From Myxococcota bacterium (GTDB lineage: Bacteria; Myxococcota_A; Polyangia; Fen-1088), in NCBI GenBank assembly GCA_025934105.1, contig JAICYS010000027.1, positions 1 to 35,260 of the forward strand: 35,260 nucleotides of DNA, written 5' to 3'. A program made the position numbers and the translations under genes. Positions 23,800 to 31,139 of this stretch are shown here, in pieces. The notes beneath the pieces were generated by a model, which worked only from the letters and a program-made list of their open reading frames with translations, did no database searches and was not told the DNA's origin. How positions within the stretch are numbered: the first letter of the stretch is position 1; each line of letters begins with the position of its first letter.

Positions 23800-25116
23800 G
23801 GCGGCGTAAAAGAGCGACAGCGCGACGGCCACGCAAAACAGCGCCAGCGCCAAGAGGGCGCCCCGGCGGTCCCGCAGCACCAGCGCCGTGGACCACGGCC
23901 AGATCCAGTACCAGGGGAACCAGGGACGGGCCAACATCAGGAGGGCTGGCGCGGAGATCGCGGTCCACCCGACGACCAGGCCGCGCAACCCGCGCGCCGC
24001 CACCCACCAGCTCACGAGCGCGTAGAGCGACATCAGGGCGACGGCCTCGCGCCAGGGGCCGTTCAGCCAGCCGGAGGCGCCGCCCCAGCGGTGGCGAAGA
24101 CCCTCGAACGTCGCCAGGCCCCGCCAAAAGGGCAGGTACGCGAGGGCAACGGGGGCCGCGACCAGCGCGACGGCGCCGGCCAGCCCCAGCAGCCGGCGCG
24201 CGACGGAAACCGACGAGTGACTGAAGCGGCGCGCCGCCAACCACGGCGCCAGCAACAGGGGCAGGAACTTGATGGCCCCCGCGCACCCGATCAGGACGAA
24301 CGCGGCGGTCCAACGCTGGTCGGCGGCGGCCACCAGCGCCCAGACCAGGCAGGCCATCATCGCGACGTCGTTGTGCCCGTTCATCGCCGCCTCGATGATG
24401 AAGAGCGGGTTCAGGGCCAGCGCGGCCAGGGTGGCCGGGCCAGAGCCGGGTGACAACCGCTCGGCCAGGCGCCGCCCGCCGGCGGACAGCGCCAGCAGCG
24501 CGCCGACCACGACGAGCCGCAGGGCGCCCACCTGCACCGCCAGCGGCGCGCGCGCCAGCAGCGCGGTCGGAATCATCGTGACCACCGTCCAGAGCGGCCC
24601 GTACGGCGACGAAATGGGCCACTTCAGGAACGGGGCCGTCGGATCGCCCAACCGGACCAGCGTCTCCTGGGTGGCCACGTACGGGTCCAGGTGGTGAACC
24701 ACCGCCAGGCGCGCGTAGCCCAGGTAGGCGTAGACGTCCGGCGACAGGACCGGCGGCGCGAACAACGCCAAGGCGGTCGCCAGGATGGCGCTGGCGGCCA
24801 GGACCCTGCGCGGGCGCAGGGCACCGCCGGCGAACAGGGCCCCGTTGAGGGCGAGGTAGGCGGCCGCGACGGCCAGCAGCCCCGCGGCCAGTCCCGCCCG
24901 AAACGGCCCGTCGGCCGCGACGGCGTGCGGCACGCCCAGGATCGCCCGGTACTGGGCGGCGGCCAGCGGGTTCACCTGCCAGTGCGGGCGGTAGCCGGGC
25001 GGCATCCGGGACGCCCAGGCGGCGAACGCCACCAGGCTGGCCCCGAGGGCGCCGGCCGCCAGGCGCGCCGCGCGGTCCGGGGACGGCGCAGCCTCGGTCC
25101 GGGCGATGGCCGCCAT
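23797..25116 (-). CDS. Multi-pass GT87/MptB-like polyprenyl-phosphate glycosyltransferase
   Basis: About 439 residues with roughly ten hydrophobic helices. The first outer loop carries LSPDVYAYLGYARLAVVHHL with the acidic Asp expected of GT-C catalytic loops. Also seen are the AALNPLFIIEAAMNGHNDV helix-loop, AGAIKFLPLLLAPWLA and ARPWFPWYWIWPW, all typical of the MptA/MptB-GT87 mannosyltransferase group. These use a lipid-linked sugar at the membrane to extend glycans. Start ATG 25116 is chosen, though GTG 25152 is possible; neither has a strong ribosome site. The acceptor is unknown. Its product may use the lipid-sugar made by the glycosyltransferase at 5637-7118 (inference). Confidence 0.82.
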   Translation of the reverse strand: MAAIARTEAAPSPDRAARLAAGALGASLVAFAAWASRMPPGYRPHWQVNPLAAAQYRAILGVPHAVAADGPFRAGLAAGLLAVAAAYLALNGALFAGGALRPRRVLAASAILATALALFAPPVLSPDVYAYLGYARLAVVHHLDPYVATQETLVRLGDPTAPFLKWPISSPYGPLWTVVTMIPTALLARAPLAVQVGALRLVVVGALLALSAGGRRLAERLSPGSGPATLAALALNPLFIIEAAMNGHNDVAMMACLVWALVAAADQRWTAAFVLIGCAGAIKFLPLLLAPWLAARRFSHSSVSVARRLLGLAGAVALVAAPVALAYLPFWRGLATFEGLRHRWGGASGWLNGPWREAVALMSLYALVSWWVAARGLRGLVVGWTAISAPALLMLARPWFPWYWIWPWSTALVLRDRRGALLALALFCVAVALSLFYAA

Positions 25117-25153
25117 CGTCTCAGTGTAGGCGGGGCAGGCGCCCCCGAACACG

Positions 25154-25182
25154 TTGACAAGGCGGCGGCGCTCAAGTAAAAA
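25154..25182 (+). promoter_or_regulatory. Sigma-70-type promoter for rplM-rpsI
   Basis: A perfect TTGACA at 25154-25159 is followed after 17 bases by TAAAAA at 25177-25182. The predicted start of transcription is about 25189, three bases before the rplM ATG, so the message would be nearly leaderless. No ribosome site lies between. Confidence 0.75.
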
Positions 25183-25191
25183 CCCCGCTCC

Positions 25192-25644
25192 ATGCCGTCC
25201 GCAGCTTCACATCACCGTCCTACTTATCAGGCGAACGAATCGTTCGTTCACGGCTGGCACGTCGCCGACGTCGAGGGTCAAACCCTTGGCCGCGCCGCCA
25301 GCAAGATTGCCGACATCCTGCGCGGAAAGCACCGCCCGACGTTCACGTCGCACGCCGACGCGGGCGACTTCGTGGTGGTCATCAACGCGGACAAGGTCAA
25401 CCTGACCGGCAGGAAGTGGTCGACCAAGCTGTACCGCGATCACTCGCTGTTTCCGGGCGGCCTGCGCACCCAGACGGCCGAGCAGCTCGTCAAGCGCCAC
25501 CCGACGGACCTCATCAAGCGCGCCGTGTGGGGCATGCTGCCCAAGGGACCGCTGGGCCGCCGCATCTACAAGAAGCTGAAGGTCTACGCCGGCGGGGAGC
25601 ATCCGCACAGCGCGCAACAGCCCAAGCCCGTCAAGTTCGCCTAG
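25192..25644 (+). CDS. rplM: 50S ribosomal protein L13
   Basis: This 150-residue L13 has all the family marks: WHVADVEGQTLGRAASKIAD (24-43), LRGKHRPTFTSHADAGDFVV, INADKVNLTGRKWSTKLYRD, KRAVWGMLPKGPLGR and LKVYAGGEHPHSAQQP. L13 binds 23S rRNA early in 50S assembly. Length fits the family (about 142 in E. coli) with a slightly longer N-terminus. The ATG has no ribosome site and sits about ten bases after the promoter -10, suggesting leaderless translation; no later start keeps the conserved N-terminus. rpsI follows by 12 bases with AGGAG, the usual rplM-rpsI operon. Confidence 0.98.
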   Translation: MPSAASHHRPTYQANESFVHGWHVADVEGQTLGRAASKIADILRGKHRPTFTSHADAGDFVVVINADKVNLTGRKWSTKLYRDHSLFPGGLRTQTAEQLVKRHPTDLIKRAVWGMLPKGPLGRRIYKKLKVYAGGEHPHSAQQPKPVKFA

Positions 25645-25656
25645 GAGCACTGACCG

Positions 25657-26055
25657 ATGCCTGACGTTTCCAAAGCCATCTACTCCACCGGTCGCCGCAA
25701 GCACGCGGTCGCCCGCGTGTGGTTGCAGCCGGGCTCCGGCAAGATCGCCATCAACAAGCGCTCGCTCGAGGATTACTTCGGCCGCGAAACGTCGCGCATG
25801 GTGTTCCGGCAGCCGCTGGAGCTGACCGAGACTTCGGGCCGCTTCGACATCTTCGTGAACGTCAGCGGCGGCGGCCTCTCGGGGCAGGCGGACGCGATCC
25901 GGCACGGCATCTCGCGCGGGCTGATCAAGCTCGACGCGGCGTACCGTCCGGCGCTGAAGAAGGCCGGCTACCTGACCCGCGACGCGCGCGCCAAAGAGCG
26001 CAAGAAGTACGGACAGCGCGGCGCCCGCGCCCGCTTCCAGTTCAGCAAGCGCTAG
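25657..26055 (+). CDS. rpsI: 30S ribosomal protein S9
   Basis: This 132-residue S9 has [20 protein letters not shown] at its N-terminus, [19 protein letters not shown] in the middle, and the conserved basic tail [17 protein letters not shown], whose C-terminal Arg contacts P-site tRNA in known ribosomes. The ATG has an AGGAG site 8-12 bases upstream. It is the second gene of the rplM-rpsI operon and is followed by a strong hairpin, consistent with the operon ending here. Confidence 0.98.
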   Translation: MPDVSKAIYSTGRRKHAVARVWLQPGSGKIAINKRSLEDYFGRETSRMVFRQPLELTETSGRFDIFVNVSGGGLSGQADAIRHGISRGLIKLDAAYRPALKKAGYLTRDARAKERKKYGQRGARARFQFSKR

Positions 26056-26076
26056 CCCGCGACGCAGTCCGCGTGA

Positions 26077-26102
26077 CCGCCGGCCGGCGTTGTGGCCGGC
26101 GG
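26077..26102 (+). terminator. Hairpin after rpsI
   Basis: Arms CCGCCGGCC (26077-26085) and GGCCGGCGG (26094-26102) form a perfect 9-bp stem with an 8-base loop, 22 bases after the rpsI stop. No T tract follows, as is common in high-GC genomes. The remaining gap to about 26274 has repeated CCGGCCG sequence but no gene. Confidence 0.6.
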
Positions 26103-26274
26103 GCTGCGCCGGCCCGTCGCGTTCTTTGACCACCGGCCGGTCCGGTCCTCGGCCCGGCTTCGCCGTCCAGCCGGCGCGCTGGCGGCTTGCGCCTCGATCG
26201 GCCGGCGCGAGCCGGCGGCGGCGCCAATCGGCGGCCGAGCGCCGGCCGAGCGAGCTGGTGTATCATCGGGCTGT

Positions 26275-27957
26275 TTGCACTCCCGCGGCTCGCCGGCTCG
26301 CGCGCGAATCCTGGAGGGCTCGGACGTCTTCGTCACGTTCCTGTGCCTCTACCTGGTGTCCGCGGGCTGGAGCGCACCCGACGGCGACGCCATCCCCATG
26401 TGGGAGGCGGCGCGGCACCTGGTCCGCCACGGCACCTTCGCCATCGCCAGGCCATGGCCAATCAACGCGCCGGCCGGCGTGGGCGGCCACTTTTACCCCG
26501 TCTCCGCGCTGCTGGCCTGCCTGATTCACGTGCCGGGCGCGCTGCTGCAGACGGCGCTGGAATCGGCCGCGCCGGGGCGGGCCGGGGCGCTGGTCGCCAT
26601 CACGTCGCACGTCGGTCCGCTGCTGGTCGGGGCCGCCATCCCGGCCCTGTTCTTCGGCCTGGTCCTGCGGCTCGGCTACGCGCGGCGGGCGGCGGCCATC
26701 GCGACGGCGATGCTGGGGGCGGCCACCTCCGTCTGGGTCTACGCGCGGGTCCCCTACTCCGAGATCGTGCAGACCGCCTGCTTCCTGGCGTTCTTCTCGG
26801 CGCTGGTCGAAGCCGCGCGCCGCCCCACCGGACACGAGCCCCACCAGTCTTCGTTGGAGCTCGCGCGGGAGCTCGCGCGCGCCGACCCGGGCGCCGCCCA
26901 GCGGGCCCGCGGCGCCCTCTTCAGGCTGGGCCTGTGGGCCGGCATCCTGGTGAACAGCAAGACCATCTACGTGGTGTGCCTGCCGGGCGCGCTGGCCTTC
27001 CTGGTGTGGCGGCTGCGACGAAGGCTCGCCCTGCGCGACGCGCTGGCGGCGCTGTGGGGGTTCCTGCCCGGCGCGGTGGCGCTGGCGGCCTACAACTGGA
27101 TGCGGTGGGGCTCGCCGTTCGCCACCGGGTACGAATCCGTCACCCACGGGTTCTGGCAGGAGAACCTGCTGTCCGGGCTGTGGGGGCAGCTGCTGTCGCC
27201 GGGCCGGAGCGTGTTCGTGTTCTCTCCGCCGCTCGTTCTTTCGCTGGTCGGCCTGCGCGCGTTCTGGCGGCGGCACCCGGACGTGGCGGCGGCGCTGGCG
27301 CTGACGGTTCTGCCGCTGCTGTTGCTCTACTCGCGGTACCTGTTCTGGTCGGGTGACTGGGGATGGGGGCCGCGCTACCTGGTGTTCGCCCTGCCGGTCC
27401 TCCTGCTGCCCAGCGCCGAGCTGTTCGGGCCCGCGCGCGAGGCGGCGAACCGGCGGGCGCGGCGCGTGCTCGTCACGTCGGTGTTCGTGGTGGGGGTGGC
27501 CATCCAGGTGCTGGGGAGCGCGTTCTACTGGAGCGCCTTCATCGCCATCGCGCGCACCGTGCAACGCCAGTGGCTGGGCAGGCCGGACACGCGCGGCACG
27601 GTAATGGCGCCCTATCCCTGCTACTCCTGCTTCGAGGAGATCTATGGCGTCGCCTGGCTGCCGCCGTTCCAACCCATCGGCGGCCACTGGTGGCTGCTGC
27701 GCAACAAGATCGCGGGGCATGACGCGCGGCAGGCCGAAGCGGACGCGCCCTGGAAGCGGCTGACGTCGATCCGGCTGGATATTTCGTCCGACTACGACGC
27801 CGCCCAGATCGACTGGTGGCCGCTGGCGCTCGGGCGGCGCGGCTGGCCGGTGGCCTTGATGGGCGGCGCGCTGTTGCTGGTGGCGATCCCGTGGCGAGCC
27901 TGGCGGGCCGCCGTGGACGAACCGGCTACGCCACCCCCGGCAGCCCCGGGTACGTGA
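26275..27957 (+). CDS. Multi-pass membrane protein, probable GT-C-type glycosyltransferase
   Basis: About 560 residues with ten or so hydrophobic helices, beginning VFVTFLCLYLVSAGW with an acidic loop APDGDAIPMWEAARHLVRHG right after helix 1. This is the place and type of the catalytic Asp in GT39/GT83-like membrane glycosyltransferases and in a related group of large membrane proteins. Later stretches include ILVNSKTIYVVCLPGALAF, VFVFSPPLVLSLVGLRAFW and GDWGWGPRYLVFALPVLLL. The start is unsure: the frame opens at 26092 (GTG, inside the post-rpsI hairpin), but those residues are not protein-like; TTG 26275 is chosen because a TATCAT lies 8 bases before it. Its 3' end overlaps the convergent DUF488 gene by 32 bases. 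Confidence 0.7.
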   Translation: MHSRGSPARARILEGSDVFVTFLCLYLVSAGWSAPDGDAIPMWEAARHLVRHGTFAIARPWPINAPAGVGGHFYPVSALLACLIHVPGALLQTALESAAPGRAGALVAITSHVGPLLVGAAIPALFFGLVLRLGYARRAAAIATAMLGAATSVWVYARVPYSEIVQTACFLAFFSALVEAARRPTGHEPHQSSLELARELARADPGAAQRARGALFRLGLWAGILVNSKTIYVVCLPGALAFLVWRLRRRLALRDALAALWGFLPGAVALAAYNWMRWGSPFATGYESVTHGFWQENLLSGLWGQLLSPGRSVFVFSPPLVLSLVGLRAFWRRHPDVAAALALTVLPLLLLYSRYLFWSGDWGWGPRYLVFALPVLLLPSAELFGPAREAANRRARRVLVTSVFVVGVAIQVLGSAFYWSAFIAIARTVQRQWLGRPDTRGTVMAPYPCYSCFEEIYGVAWLPPFQPIGGHWWLLRNKIAGHDARQAEADAPWKRLTSIRLDISSDYDAAQIDWWPLALGRRGWPVALMGGALLLVAIPWRAWRAAVDEPATPPPAAPGT

Positions 27958-28459
27958 CCCGGGTGCCGTCGACGTGGGCGAACGAGGTCAGCTTGTGCGG
28001 GTTCGCGCGGCCCGCCGCCATGATGTGCGCGACCGGGATGCCGCGCGCCAGCAGCGCGTCGGCCACCAGCGAGCGATGGCAGCGCCAGGGGACGGCCTCG
28101 GCGCACATGACGGCGGTCGCGCCACGGGCCGCGAGCGCGATCAACCCGTCCACCGCCTGCCCGAAGGCGTCGGTCTGCATGTAGTCGGCGTACCCGCGGA
28201 AGCTCTGGTTCCGCCAGGCGGCGTTGGGCGAGTCCTTGCGCGGCTTGCGCAGCCCGCCCAGCGCGGCCAGGTGCGTGTAGGCGATCCCGTGCGGCGCCAG
28301 CGCGGCCCCGAGGGTATCGGTGTTGAACTGCGGGTTGTGGCGCGACCGGGGAACGGTTCGGATGTCGGCCAGCGTCCCCACGGCGAACGAGCCCAGCATC
28401 GCCACCAGTTCGTCGAGCGATCGGTTCGAGTGGCCGATCGTGTAGATCGGCGCGGTCAC
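27926..28459 (-). CDS. DUF488-family protein
   Basis: This 177-residue protein is a clear DUF488 member: IYTIGHSNRSLDELVAML (5-22), LADIRTVPRSRHNPQF, YTHLAALGGLRKPR, AWRNQSFRGYADYM, and the Cys-containing VMCAEAVPWRCHRSLVADAL. The family has no settled function; the Cys and His residues suggest a metal or redox role (inference). It starts at GTG 28459, overlapping the stop of the soluble Ser/Thr kinase (GTGA). The C-terminal 32 bases overlap the convergent glycosyltransferase gene. Confidence 0.93.
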   Translation of the reverse strand: MTAPIYTIGHSNRSLDELVAMLGSFAVGTLADIRTVPRSRHNPQFNTDTLGAALAPHGIAYTHLAALGGLRKPRKDSPNAAWRNQSFRGYADYMQTDAFGQAVDGLIALAARGATAVMCAEAVPWRCHRSLVADALLARGIPVAHIMAAGRANPHKLTSFAHVDGTRVTYPGLPGVA

Positions 28460-29586
28460 TCGCGTGAACGGCCCAGCAGGAAGCGCCGCACGCGCTCGCC
28501 GAAGTTGCCGCGGATCCCCTTGCCAGGCACCGTCTCCGCCGTCTCGATCGTGTGGCCGCCGGGACGCTCCTCGGTCGCGACCAGCTGATTGAACGACGGG
28601 ATCTCGGGCGGCTGGCGCGACGCGATCAGCGCGGTCAGATCCTGAACGAAGGCCACCGCCTCCTCGCTGGGGAAGGCCTGGGCGGCCAGGAACTGATCCA
28701 GGTCGCGGGCCATCTCCTGGGCGGTCGAATATCGCCGCTCGCGATCGCGCTGCAGCGCCCGCAGGACGACGGCGTCCAGCTCGGGCGGGACCTCCGGGCG
28801 CGCCTGCGAGGGCGGCGGGATCTCCATGTTCAGCACGCGATAAAACGTGATCTGGTGATTGTCCCCTTCGAAGAGCGGCTGCAACGTGAGCAGCTCGTGC
28901 AGGACGATCCCCAGCGAGAAGATGTCGGTCCGGTGATCGACGTCGCGCTGATCCAGCGTCTCGGGCGCCAGGTAGGCAGGCTTGCCCTTGATCGTGCCGA
29001 CCTGCGACCGGGCCTGCGAGGCGCGGTACTTGGCCACGCCGAAGTCCAGCAGCTTGGCTGTCCCGGTGGCCGTCAACAAAATGTTCGACGGCGTGACGTC
29101 CCGGTGCACGACGTTGAGCGGCGCGCCGTCAGCGTCGCGCAGGTTGTGGACGTGGTCCAGCGCGCGGCAGACGTCGCGCGCGATGTGGCAGGCCACGCCG
29201 ATGGGCATGGTGCGCCCGGTTTCCCGCAGCACGCTGACGGTGTCGCCCAGCGACGGGCCGTCGACGTACTCCAGCACCAGGAACAGCGTCCCGCCCGACT
29301 CGCCGAAGTCGTAGGCCTGGATGACGTTGGGGTGATGAAGCATCCCCAGGATCTTCGCCTCGGACACGAACATGCGAACGAAGGAGGGGTCGCTGCAGTT
29401 GGCCGGCAGGATGCGCTTGAGCACCACCGTGCGTTGAAACCCGCCCGGTCCGGTGGCTCGCGCCTTGAAAATCTCGGCCATGCCGCCGACGCCCAGCTGC
29501 TCGATCAGCTCATAGCGGCCAAGCCGCTCGCCGGGCGCCAGCTTGGCTTCGTCTTTCCCCTCTCGCAATACCCGCCCCGCCGACAT
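28456..29586 (-). CDS. Soluble Ser/Thr protein kinase
   Basis: This 376-residue kinase has its domain at about 25-295: LGVGGMAEIF (31-40), Lys58 in VVLKR, Glu76 in VSEAK, HRDVTPSN (161-168), DFG (181-183), and APE (207-209). All key residues are present. Unlike the two other kinases here it has no membrane helix and no PEGA domain; a short Thr/Glu-rich tail (GGHTIETAETVPG) ends in FGERVRRFLLGRSRE. It follows a receiver gene by 17 bases and overlaps the DUF488 gene, so the three probably form one unit. Kinase-receiver cross-talk is an inference. Confidence 0.94.
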   Translation of the reverse strand: MSAGRVLREGKDEAKLAPGERLGRYELIEQLGVGGMAEIFKARATGPGGFQRTVVLKRILPANCSDPSFVRMFVSEAKILGMLHHPNVIQAYDFGESGGTLFLVLEYVDGPSLGDTVSVLRETGRTMPIGVACHIARDVCRALDHVHNLRDADGAPLNVVHRDVTPSNILLTATGTAKLLDFGVAKYRASQARSQVGTIKGKPAYLAPETLDQRDVDHRTDIFSLGIVLHELLTLQPLFEGDNHQITFYRVLNMEIPPPSQARPEVPPELDAVVLRALQRDRERRYSTAQEMARDLDQFLAAQAFPSEEAVAFVQDLTALIASRQPPEIPSFNQLVATEERPGGHTIETAETVPGKGIRGNFGERVRRFLLGRSRE

Positions 29587-29603
29587 CTATGCGCCGCTCA
29601 CGC

Positions 29604-29987
29604 TCAAATGCTGTGGCGCTCGACTTTTTCGAGCAGGTCGGAGATCTCGACCGGCTTGTTGACGTAGCCGGCCGCGTCCAGGTCCTCGACGGCGAAGGCG
29701 ATCTGCGCGCCGGCCGACATGAGGACCACCGGAATGTTCGCCAGCTCGGCTTTGCGCTTCTGCAGGCGGCGAAAGTCCCACCCATTCATGATGGGCATCA
29801 TCAGGTCCAGCAGGATGATCTGGCACTGGTCGGGTTGCGCCTCCAGCAGCTTCAGCGCTTCGGCGCCGTTCGGCGCCTGAAGCACGCGATAGTGTTCCTC
29901 CTCGAGGAGCGCCGCCAGCGCGTCCCGCTCGTCGTCGTCGTCTTCGACGAGCAGGACGGTCTTGCGGGGGTTCTTCACCGTGTCCAT
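29604..29987 (-). CDS. Stand-alone receiver-domain response regulator
   Basis: This 127-residue single receiver has EDDDDE (15-20), phosphoacceptor Asp61 in ILLDLMMPIMNGW, Ser91 in VLMSAG, and Lys111 in YVNKPVE. It lacks an output domain. ATG 29987 gives normal length, with only a weak ribosome site. It is the first gene of a unit with the soluble Ser/Thr kinase and DUF488 protein; no histidine kinase is adjacent, so its phosphodonor is unknown. Confidence 0.93.
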   Translation of the reverse strand: MDTVKNPRKTVLLVEDDDDERDALAALLEEEHYRVLQAPNGAEALKLLEAQPDQCQIILLDLMMPIMNGWDFRRLQKRKAELANIPVVLMSAGAQIAFAVEDLDAAGYVNKPVEISDLLEKVERHSI

Positions 29988-30008
29988 GGGCGGAACCCGC
30001 GGGCCGGC

Positions 30009-30386
30009 TTACTTCGCCTTCTCTGCGGCCTTCTTGGCCTTGACGCCCGACTTCTCGGCGTCGTTGCCGGAGTTCTCCATCTGCTTGGCCTCGTCCATCT
30101 TGGCGTCGCCGGCCTTCGAGACCGCCTCGCCCTTCTTCTTGCGGGCTTTGCCGGCCGCCTCTTCGCGCTTGTTGTCCTTCTTCTTGCCGGCCTTCTCTTC
30201 GGCCTTGCCCTGCTCTTCCAACCTGGCGCCCTTCACCTTTTCCGCGTTGGCGGCCTTCTCCTCGGTGTTGGCCTTCCTCTCCATCGTGTTGCCGGCCTTC
30301 TCGCCGGCGCTCTCGGCGCCACGCACCGGCCCAGCCAACAACAGGGCGACGACCGGCAACGACAGACGAATCAGCGAACGAATCAT
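30009..30386 (-). CDS. Secreted Lys/Glu/Ala-rich protein
   Basis: This 125-residue protein has a signal peptide (MIRSLIRLSLPVVALLLAG, probable cut after VRG at about residue 23). The remainder is almost wholly Lys, Glu, Ala, Gly and Asn, with repeated KAGKKK/EEKAG/NAEK patterns predicting a long charged helix or disordered chain. The ATG at 30386 has a good GGAGGT site. No domain is recognised. Possible roles are an envelope or nucleic-acid-binding polyelectrolyte, but this is a guess. It lies 21 bases upstream of the receiver gene on the same strand. Confidence 0.7.
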   Translation of the reverse strand: MIRSLIRLSLPVVALLLAGPVRGAESAGEKAGNTMERKANTEEKAANAEKVKGARLEEQGKAEEKAGKKKDNKREEAAGKARKKKGEAVSKAGDAKMDEAKQMENSGNDAEKSGVKAKKAAEKAK

Positions 30387-30490
30387 GCGGGGACCTCCGG
30401 GTTGTATTCAGCCGGCTCGACCAACCCCAGCCGGGCAGCTCACCTCCACGAAGCTAGTCCGCGTTCGCGGAAGAACCAGGGGCCAGCCCC

Positions 30491-30952
30491 TCAGCGCGCC
30501 TTCTGATACGTCCCCATCAACTCGGCCCGGCCCAGCACGTGCCCTTCCATGGCCCCTTCCAGCACGGCTTTCGTGGGCGATCCGAGATCCGGGAGCGCCG
30601 CGTCCAGCGCATACAACTTGAAAAAATACCGGTGGCGGCCGATCGGCGGGCACGGTCCGCCATACCCGCGCCGCTTCCAGTCGTTGATCCCCTCGCCCGC
30701 CGGCGCCGAAATCCGGCCACCCGCCGCCAGCGCCTGCGTGCCGGCCGGGATGTTGTAGACGACCCAGTGCACCCAGGTCGTCTTGGGCGCCCGGGGGTCC
30801 GGCGCGTCGGGATCGTCGACGATCAACGCGAAGCTCTTGGTCCCGTCCGGCGGGTCCTCCCAGGCCAGCGCGGGCGCCTGGTCCGCGCCCTCGCAGGTGT
30901 GGGCGCTCGGAATCTCGCCGTTCGCCACGAAGGCCGTCGACGTCAGTCGCAT
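30491..30952 (-). CDS. PEBP family protein, YbhB/YbcL type
   Basis: This 153-residue protein is a phosphatidylethanolamine-binding-like protein of the bacterial YbhB/YbcL group. It has the ligand-site stretch FALIVDDPDAPDP (41-53), TWVHWVVYNIPAGT (59-72), GINDWKRRGYGGPCPPIG and HRYFFKLYALD, ending with MEGHVLGRAELMGTYQKAR, the standard tail. The physiological ligand is not known. No signal peptide is present. The ATG at 30952 has a very strong AAGGAGGG site. The gene stands alone, 104 bases before the Lys-rich protein. Confidence 0.95.
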   Translation of the reverse strand: MRLTSTAFVANGEIPSAHTCEGADQAPALAWEDPPDGTKSFALIVDDPDAPDPRAPKTTWVHWVVYNIPAGTQALAAGGRISAPAGEGINDWKRRGYGGPCPPIGRHRYFFKLYALDAALPDLGSPTKAVLEGAMEGHVLGRAELMGTYQKAR

Positions 30953-31139
30953 CTGTCCCTCCTTGCCGGCGGCGGGTCGGGCCCGGCTGGATCGGCCGCC
31001 GCTCGTCCGCGAAAGCCGAGTTGATGCAGGCCCGAAGAACGCGGCCCACCACTTCGAGGTTCATCAGCGTGCGTTGGCTGTCAACCCCGAGGCCGTTCCC
31101 GACCTCCCTGGGAATAGCCACCCGCCGCGCCCCGGCCGG
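30953..31139. other. Intergenic region (187 bases)
   Basis: Gap between the PEBP gene and the membrane synthase-like gene. It contains the PEBP ribosome site. A minus-strand open frame runs through it (start 31121) without a stop before entering the PEBP gene in another frame; I see no support for it as a gene. No hairpin or promoter was found. Confidence 0.4.

Noticed and set aside
30953-31121. Minus-strand peptide starting GTG 31121 that looks somewhat protein-like
   Set aside because: It has no stop before running into the PEBP gene in another frame, no ribosome site, and no recognised domain.
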